A stretch of DNA of 64,000 nt from Rhodoblastus sp963828185 (GTDB lineage Bacteria; Pseudomonadota; Alphaproteobacteria; Rhizobiales; Beijerinckiaceae). Shown here piece after piece: positions 59,032 through 64,000 of this stretch. The notes beneath the pieces were generated by a model. That model made no database searches and was not told the origin of the DNA. It saw nothing but the letters and a program-made list of their open reading frames with translations. How positions within the stretch are numbered: position 1 is the first letter of the stretch; each line of letters opens with the position of its first letter. The position numbers were made by a program, and so were the translations under genes. The DNA lies in the NCBI GenBank assembly GCA_963828185.1, contig CAWHDV010000017.1, forward strand, positions 558,001-622,000. Reading direction: 5' to 3'.

Positions 59032-59274
59032 TGATCATCCGGTTTGGTGGTTGGCCAGCGGCGGTCGGTCCGGTTTTCGGACGCCGCCCGGGCCGGTCAA
59101 GGGACGCCCGCGATTGGCGGTCCCGCGCGTTGTTCAATCATTGGCGTCTGTGCCGCGTTCGTCTGGTCTGGCCGGGTTTTTCTCCCGGCCCGACGACGCA
59201 TGCGGCCGCCCGCGCCACATTGGACAATTCGACAGACCATTGGGCCGGAGCGCAAATTTTTCGGGGATCAGGCG

Positions 59275-62200
59275 ATGCGGATTGAGCGGCACTATACCAA
59301 AGCGGGGCAATCGCCCTACCAGGACATCGAATTCCGGCAGACCAAGAGCGAAATCCGCAATCCCGACGGCTCGACCGTCTTTTCGCAGAACGGCATCGAA
59401 GTCCCCGCCGGCTGGAGCCAGGTCGCCTGCGACGTTCTCGCGCAAAAGTATTTCCGCAAGGCCGGCGTGCCGGCGCGCCTGAAGCGCGTCGAGGAACACA
59501 CTGTCCCCTCCTTCCTGTGGCGCTCGAGTCCCGACGACGCGGCGCTGGCCCATCTGCCCGAAGGCGAGCGCATCGTCGGCGAAACCTCGGCCAAACAGGT
59601 GTTCGACCGTCTCGCCGGCGCCTGGACCTACTGGGGCTACAAGGGCGGCTATTTCGACTCCGAGGCGGACGCGCAGGCTTTTTACGACGAAATGCGCTTC
59701 ATGCTGGCGCGCCAGATCGCCGCGCCCAATTCGCCGCAATGGTTCAACACCGGCCTGCACTGGGCCTATGGCGTGGACGGCCCCGGCCAGGGGCATTTCT
59801 TCGTCGATTTCGAGACCGGCAAGCTCACCGCCTCCAATTCCGCCTATGAGCATCCGCAGCCGCACGCCTGCTTCATCCAGTCGGTCAAGGACGACCTCGT
59901 CAACGAGGGCGGCATCATGGACCTGTGGGTGCGCGAGGCGCGCCTGTTCAAGTATGGCTCCGGCACGGGCGCCAATTTCTCGTCGCTGCGCGGCGAGAAC
60001 GAAAAGCTGTCGGGCGGCGGCAAGTCCTCCGGCCTGATGTCCTTCCTGAAGATCGGCGACCGCGCGGCGGGCGCGATCAAGTCGGGCGGCACGACACGCC
60101 GCGCGGCGAAAATGGTGGTGGTCGACGTCGATCATCCCGATATCGAATCCTTCATCGACTGGAAGGTGCGCGAGGAGGAAAAAGTCGCGGCGCTGGTCGC
60201 CGGCTCGAAAATCCTGCGCAAGCACATGAAGGCGGTGTTCAAGGCCGCGATCAATTGCGTCGGCGACGGCGACGATTGCTTCAACCCGGAGAAAAACCCG
60301 GCGCTGAAGCGCGAAATCAAGCTCGCCCGCCGCGCCCAGGCGCCCGACAGCTTCATCAAGCGCGTGATCCAGTACGCCAAGCAGGGCTTTCGCGATTTCG
60401 ACCTGGTCGAATACAACACCGACTGGGATTCCGAGGCCTATCTCACGGTATCCGGCCAGAACTCCAACAATTCGGTCCGCATCGCCGACGGGTTTTTGCG
60501 CGCGGTCGAGAATGACGGGGAATGGGCGCTGACCCGCCGCATCGACGGCAAGGTCGCCAAGACGCTGCAAGCGCGCGACCTGTGGGACAAGATCGGCTAC
60601 GCCGCGTGGGCGTCCGCCGATCCCGGCCTGCAATACCACACCACCATCAACGACTGGCACACCTGCCCGGCCGGCGGCGAAATTCGCGCGTCGAACCCGT
60701 GCTCGGAATACATGTTCCTCGACGACACCGCCTGCAACCTCGCCTCGCTCAACCTGCTGCAATTCCGCGACCCCACGACGAAAATCTTCGACGTCAAGGC
60801 CTACGAGCACGCGGTGCGGCTGTGGACCGTGGTGCTGGAAATCTCGGTGCTGATGGCGCAGTTCCCGTCGCGCGAGATCGCCCAGCTTTCCTACGACTAC
60901 CGCACGCTCGGCCTCGGCTACGCCAATATCGGCGGCCTCCTGATGTCGTCGGGCCTGTCCTATGATTCGGACGCGGGCCGCGCCTATTGCGGCGCGCTGT
61001 CGGCGATCATGACCGGCGTCTGCTACGCCACCTCGGCGGAAATGGCCAGGGAGCGCGGCGCCTTCGACCGCTATCACGACAATGAGCAGGCCATGCTGCG
61101 CGTGATGCGCAACCATCGCCGCGCGGCCTATGGGCTCAGCGAGGGCTACGAGCAGCTCGCCGTAAGGCCGGTGCCGCTCGACGCCGCCTCCTGTCCCGAC
61201 CAGACGCTGGTCAGCCACGCCCGCGCGGCCTGGGACCTGGCGCTCGAGCTTGGCCAGGAATACGGCTACCGCAACGCGCAAGTGTCGGTCGTCGCCCCCA
61301 CCGGCACCATCGGCCTGGTGATGGATTGCGACACCACCGGGATCGAGCCCGATTTCGCGCTGGTGAAATTCAAGAAGCTCGCCGGCGGCGGCTATTTCAA
61401 GATCATCAACCGCGCCGTGCCCGAGGGCCTGCGCGCGCTCGGCTACAGCGAGGCGCAGCTTGCCGAGATCGAGGCTTACGCCGTGGGGCACGCGAGCCTG
61501 CGGCAGGCGCCGGCGATCAACGAGGCGACGCTGACGGCCAAAGGCTTCACTCCGGAAAAGCTGGCCGAGCTGCACAAGACGCTGGCCGGCGCCTTCGACA
61601 TCAAATTCGTGTTCAACAAATTCACCCTCGGCGCGGAATTTCTGGTCAATGCGCTGAAAGTGCCGCAGGAAAAGCTCGACGATCCCTCGTTCGACCTGCT
61701 GACCTTCCTCGGCTACTCCAAGCAGGACATCGAGGCCGCCAACATCCACGTTTGCGGCGCGATGACGGTCGAGGGCGCGCCGCACCTGAAACCTGAGCAT
61801 ATCGGCGTGTTCGACTGCGCCAATCCGTGCGGGCGCACCGGCAAGCGCTATCTGTCGGTCGAAAGCCACATCCGCATGATGGCGGCGGCGCAGCCGTTCA
61901 TTTCCGGCGCGATCTCCAAAACCATCAACATGCCGAACGAGGCGACGGTCGAGGATTGCAAGGCGGCGTATCTCTTGTCCTGGCGCCTGGCGCTGAAGGC
62001 CAATGCGCTTTATCGCGACGGGTCGAAACTGTCGCAGCCGCTCAATTCGCAATTGATCGCCGACGACGAGGACGAAGACGAGGACGCGTTCGACGCTTTC
62101 CTGTCGCAATCCCAACCCGCGCGGACAACCCAGATCGCCGAGCGCATCGTCGAGCGGGTGGTCGAGCGCATCGAGCGCCGGCGCGAGCGCGAAAAGCTGC

Positions 62201-63009
62201 CCGATCGCCGAAAGGGCTATACCCAGAAAGCCGTGGTCGGCGGCCACAAGGTCTATTTGCGCACCGGCGAATATGTGGATGGGCGCATCGGCGAGATCTT
62301 CATCGACATGCACAAGGAAGGCGCGGCCTTCCGCAGCTTGATGAACAATTTCGCCATCGCCATTTCGGTCGGCCTGCAATATGGCGTGCCGCTCGACGAA
62401 TATGTCGACGCCTTCACCTTCACCCGCTTCGAGCCGGCGGGTTTCGTGCAGGGCAATGACGCGATCAAGAACGCCACCTCCATTCTCGATTACGTCTTCC
62501 GCGAGCTGGCGATTTCCTATCTCGGCCGCAACGACCTCGCCCATGTCGATCCCGCCGACATCGGCCATGACGCGCTGGGCAAGGGCGACGACCAGAGCAA
62601 GGCCCCGCAGGCCTCGCAGTCCTCGCAGACGGCCCGGTTCGTGTCGCGCGGCCTGGTGCGCGGCAAGACCGACAAGCTGATGCTGGTGCAGAATTTCAAC
62701 GCCCCGGCCGAAGCCACAGCGCCCGAAGGCCGCAGCAAGAGCGCGCCGATGGGAAATGTGTCGGTGGGCGCGACGGCGCTGAAAAGCGACGCTTTGAGCG
62801 ACGCCAACGTGACAGAAAAATCGCTGGCCGACACGCTGACGTGGACGCCGCCGGTGAAACTGCCGGACAACGCCCTCGACAAGCGCGCGGAAGCGCGGAT
62901 GAAGGGCTATATCGGCGAGGCGTGCCCGGAATGCGCGAATTTCACGCTGGTGCGCAATGGGACTTGTTTGAAGTGCGATACTTGTGGGGCGACCACGGGA
63001 TGTAGCTGA
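59275..63009 (+). CDS. nrdJ: Vitamin B12-dependent (class II) ribonucleotide reductase
   Basis: 1244 residues from ATG 59275. Sequence features: NSPQWFNTGLHWAYG, GSGTGANFSSLRG, SNPCSEYMFLDDTACNLASL with the catalytic region, QVSVVAPTGTIGLVMDCDTT, and the C-terminal cysteine-rich EACPECANFTLVRNGTCLKC, DTCGATTGCS. It makes deoxyribonucleotides with adenosylcobalamin. A long insertion with acidic and Arg/Glu repeats (DDEDEDEDAF, ERIVERVVERIERRRERE) lies at about residues 930-980. The 77 residues of open frame before the ATG are non-coding leader. A monocistronic gene under a NrdR-type promoter. Confidence 0.96.
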   Translation: MRIERHYTKAGQSPYQDIEFRQTKSEIRNPDGSTVFSQNGIEVPAGWSQVACDVLAQKYFRKAGVPARLKRVEEHTVPSFLWRSSPDDAALAHLPEGERIVGETSAKQVFDRLAGAWTYWGYKGGYFDSEADAQAFYDEMRFMLARQIAAPNSPQWFNTGLHWAYGVDGPGQGHFFVDFETGKLTASNSAYEHPQPHACFIQSVKDDLVNEGGIMDLWVREARLFKYGSGTGANFSSLRGENEKLSGGGKSSGLMSFLKIGDRAAGAIKSGGTTRRAAKMVVVDVDHPDIESFIDWKVREEEKVAALVAGSKILRKHMKAVFKAAINCVGDGDDCFNPEKNPALKREIKLARRAQAPDSFIKRVIQYAKQGFRDFDLVEYNTDWDSEAYLTVSGQNSNNSVRIADGFLRAVENDGEWALTRRIDGKVAKTLQARDLWDKIGYAAWASADPGLQYHTTINDWHTCPAGGEIRASNPCSEYMFLDDTACNLASLNLLQFRDPTTKIFDVKAYEHAVRLWTVVLEISVLMAQFPSREIAQLSYDYRTLGLGYANIGGLLMSSGLSYDSDAGRAYCGALSAIMTGVCYATSAEMARERGAFDRYHDNEQAMLRVMRNHRRAAYGLSEGYEQLAVRPVPLDAASCPDQTLVSHARAAWDLALELGQEYGYRNAQVSVVAPTGTIGLVMDCDTTGIEPDFALVKFKKLAGGGYFKIINRAVPEGLRALGYSEAQLAEIEAYAVGHASLRQAPAINEATLTAKGFTPEKLAELHKTLAGAFDIKFVFNKFTLGAEFLVNALKVPQEKLDDPSFDLLTFLGYSKQDIEAANIHVCGAMTVEGAPHLKPEHIGVFDCANPCGRTGKRYLSVESHIRMMAAAQPFISGAISKTINMPNEATVEDCKAAYLLSWRLALKANALYRDGSKLSQPLNSQLIADDEDEDEDAFDAFLSQSQPARTTQIAERIVERVVERIERRREREKLPDRRKGYTQKAVVGGHKVYLRTGEYVDGRIGEIFIDMHKEGAAFRSLMNNFAIAISVGLQYGVPLDEYVDAFTFTRFEPAGFVQGNDAIKNATSILDYVFRELAISYLGRNDLAHVDPADIGHDALGKGDDQSKAPQASQSSQTARFVSRGLVRGKTDKLMLVQNFNAPAEATAPEGRSKSAPMGNVSVGATALKSDALSDANVTEKSLADTLTWTPPVKLPDNALDKRAEARMKGYIGEACPECANFTLVRNGTCLKCDTCGATTGCS

Positions 63010-63077
63010 GGGTTAACACATACTGTTACTACTGTGAGGGACTTCCAATTCCAGCCGCGCCAATCCAGGCGGCGGTC

Positions 63078-63102
63078 AGGCGGTCCCGCGTGCGGACCGC
63101 CT
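63078..63102. terminator. Hairpin after nrdJ
   Basis: AGGCGGTCC (63078-63086) pairs with GGACCGCCT (63094-63102), loop of seven. No T run follows, so it may be a weak or Rho-aided terminator between convergent genes. Confidence 0.5.
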
Positions 63103-63123
63103 CCGCCCGAAGTCTTGCAGGGG

Positions 63124-63633
63124 TCAGCGCGACGCGCTTTTGGTCGCGTCGGCGCGCCACTCGCATTCGAGGCTCGTTTGCGAGGTGAAGGCGCAATGGA
63201 CGCGAATGTCCTTCATCGGCGCTGCGCCTATCTTCGTGACGATGCCGTCCGCCGTCGTCATGGGCTTGCCGTCAACCAATACGGTCTTGATCTTGTTGAC
63301 ATAGGTATAGCCCTTGGCGGCGCCGTCCTTGATGTCGAAGCCGGAGCCGTGCGCCTGCCCGTTGCCGCGATCGAGATCGGCCACATCGGTCATCAGGACG
63401 TCGGCGCCGTCCATCCAGGGCAGGCGTCCGATGCTGGTGTTGGTTCCCTTGTAGACCGAGGCGACTGCGACGCGGCCCTTGGCGTCGAGCGGGTGCGCTT
63501 CCTGCTGGACCACGTTCAACGACATTTTACCGCCGTAGTCCGGACGGCCGGCGGCGCCTGCCGCGCCAGCCAGGATCAGCGGCAGAGCGGCGGTGGCGAT
63601 CGCCGAAACGCGTGAAATCTTTGAGCTGAACAT
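63124..63633 (-). CDS. Secreted protein of unknown function
   Basis: 169 residues from ATG 63633 with GGAGG close upstream. Signal peptide (ISRVSAIATAALPLILAGAA, cut near AGA), then a beta-rich mature part: RVAVASVYKGTNTSIGRLPW, MDGADVLMTDVADLDRGNGQ and VHCAFTSQTSLECEWR with one cysteine pair. No known family recognised. Divergent from the winged-helix gene at 63832. Confidence 0.6.
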   Translation of the reverse strand: MFSSKISRVSAIATAALPLILAGAAGAAGRPDYGGKMSLNVVQQEAHPLDAKGRVAVASVYKGTNTSIGRLPWMDGADVLMTDVADLDRGNGQAHGSGFDIKDGAAKGYTYVNKIKTVLVDGKPMTTADGIVTKIGAAPMKDIRVHCAFTSQTSLECEWRADATKSASR

Positions 63634-63831
63634 CGAATCCTCCCTCTGTTTGAACTCGTGTGAATTTCTCGCGTTCTTCTGGCGCGGATGGTTGCGCCGG
63701 CGCGTTTTTTGTTGGACGCGTGATCATGCTATGCTTGGCGCCGTGAACTGTCCTGACGGTCCGGTGAACCGTTCTGAAATTGCGCTGAATATTGCCCCCG
63801 TCGTCGACAAACCAGACATTGAGGCGCTGCG

Positions 63832-64000
63832 ATGCATGAATCGAGCAATTCAACAGGCGGACGTTCGCCCGCCTCGAAAGAGCCGGTTCAATGGGAAGGC
63901 TTCGTTTTCGACATAGATTGTGGCGAGCTTCATGACGCGGCCGGGGGCCGCGTCGATCTTCGGCCGCGTTCGCTCGATGTGCTGCGATGTCTGGCGACCA
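63832..64000 (+). CDS. Start of a winged-helix (OmpR/CadC-type) regulator, cut by the window end
   Basis: From ATG 63832 (GAGG seven bases upstream) the frame is open to the edge, 56 residues. EGFVFDIDCGELHDAAGGRV, then DLRPRSLDVLRCLAT, is the N-terminal strand pair and first helix of an OmpR-type winged helix as found in CadC and in adenylate-cyclase-like TPR regulators. The rest of the protein, and so its sensor, is outside the window. Confidence 0.65.
   Translation, partial: MHESSNSTGGRSPASKEPVQWEGFVFDIDCGELHDAAGGRVDLRPRSLDVLRCLAT

Noticed and set aside
59032..59274. Cobalamin riboswitch before nrdJ
   Set aside because: No B12-box (AGCCAGGAGACC-like) sequence could be found in the leader; a covariance-model search would settle it.
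59134..62568. Long open frame on the minus strand (1144 residues)
   Set aside because: It is the complement of nrdJ; GC-rich coding DNA often leaves such frames open. Its composition is unlike a protein and nrdJ motifs are unambiguous.
1..64000. tRNA or rRNA genes
   Set aside because: No cloverleaf or conserved rRNA segment was noticed in the intergenic regions; a tRNA scan could still find one.

Overview
The window looks like a chromosomal segment of a GC-rich alphaproteobacterium, most likely in the Hyphomicrobiales. The pointers are gene order and families typical of that group: tatA-tatB-tatC-serS-surE-pcm, trpG-trpD-trpC-moaC-moeA, accB-accC followed by aat, an NDUFA12 subunit next to a DUF2155 protein, EipB, DUF1489, a phasin and a vitamin B12-dependent ribonucleotide reductase. 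A genus cannot be fixed from the sequence alone.

Region 1-6.1 kb is accessory DNA. It holds a TadG-like protein with threonine-rich repeats and an IS1595-type transposon (about 2605-5496) with a frameshifted transposase. Its cargo is a CopG/PIN toxin-antitoxin pair, an internal copy of the right end, and an MntA/HepT pair, closed by a second right end. Beyond it lie a small coiled-coil gene, a relic of a HepT gene and recombinase/transposase scraps. A 55-bp inverted repeat (121-175 and 5898-5952) frames this block. A related element remnant at 39.56-40.74 kb carries a third toxin-antitoxin pair (RelB/DinJ-YafQ type) and ends in the same right-end sequence.

Region 6.1-12.2 kb has a four-gene exopolysaccharide-type operon on the minus strand (TackOD1 protein, processive GT2 synthase, HlyD-like protein, EpsD-like lipoprotein), then a dead IS630 copy. 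Region 12.2-33.8 kb is housekeeping: clpS-clpA, phasin, a D,D-carboxypeptidase with SPOR domain, a J-domain/VWA pair, a KirBac channel, RNase R, DUF983, NUDIX, MFS, L33, a glycerophosphodiesterase, RidA, EipB, a Cache chemoreceptor and DUF899. Region 33.9-39.5 kb is a full late biotin cluster (bioD, bioA, bioB, bioF, a carboxylesterase, bioC) in mixed orientations with overlapping gene ends. Region 40.9-52 kb has an A-type Fe-S carrier, the trp/mo genes, a LysM/LytM lipoprotein, pcm, surE, serS and tatCBA. Region 52.2-64 kb has accBC (which needs the biotin made by the bio cluster), aat, DUF2155, NDUFA12, lrgAB-like genes, nrdJ behind a probable NrdR-controlled promoter, and the start of an OmpR-type winged-helix regulator.

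Several genes that should be intact (serS, tatB, the D,D-carboxypeptidase, possibly the TackOD1 gene) carry apparent single-base frameshifts. For serS this is hard to reconcile with viability, so base-calling or assembly indels should be kept in mind when reading this window.
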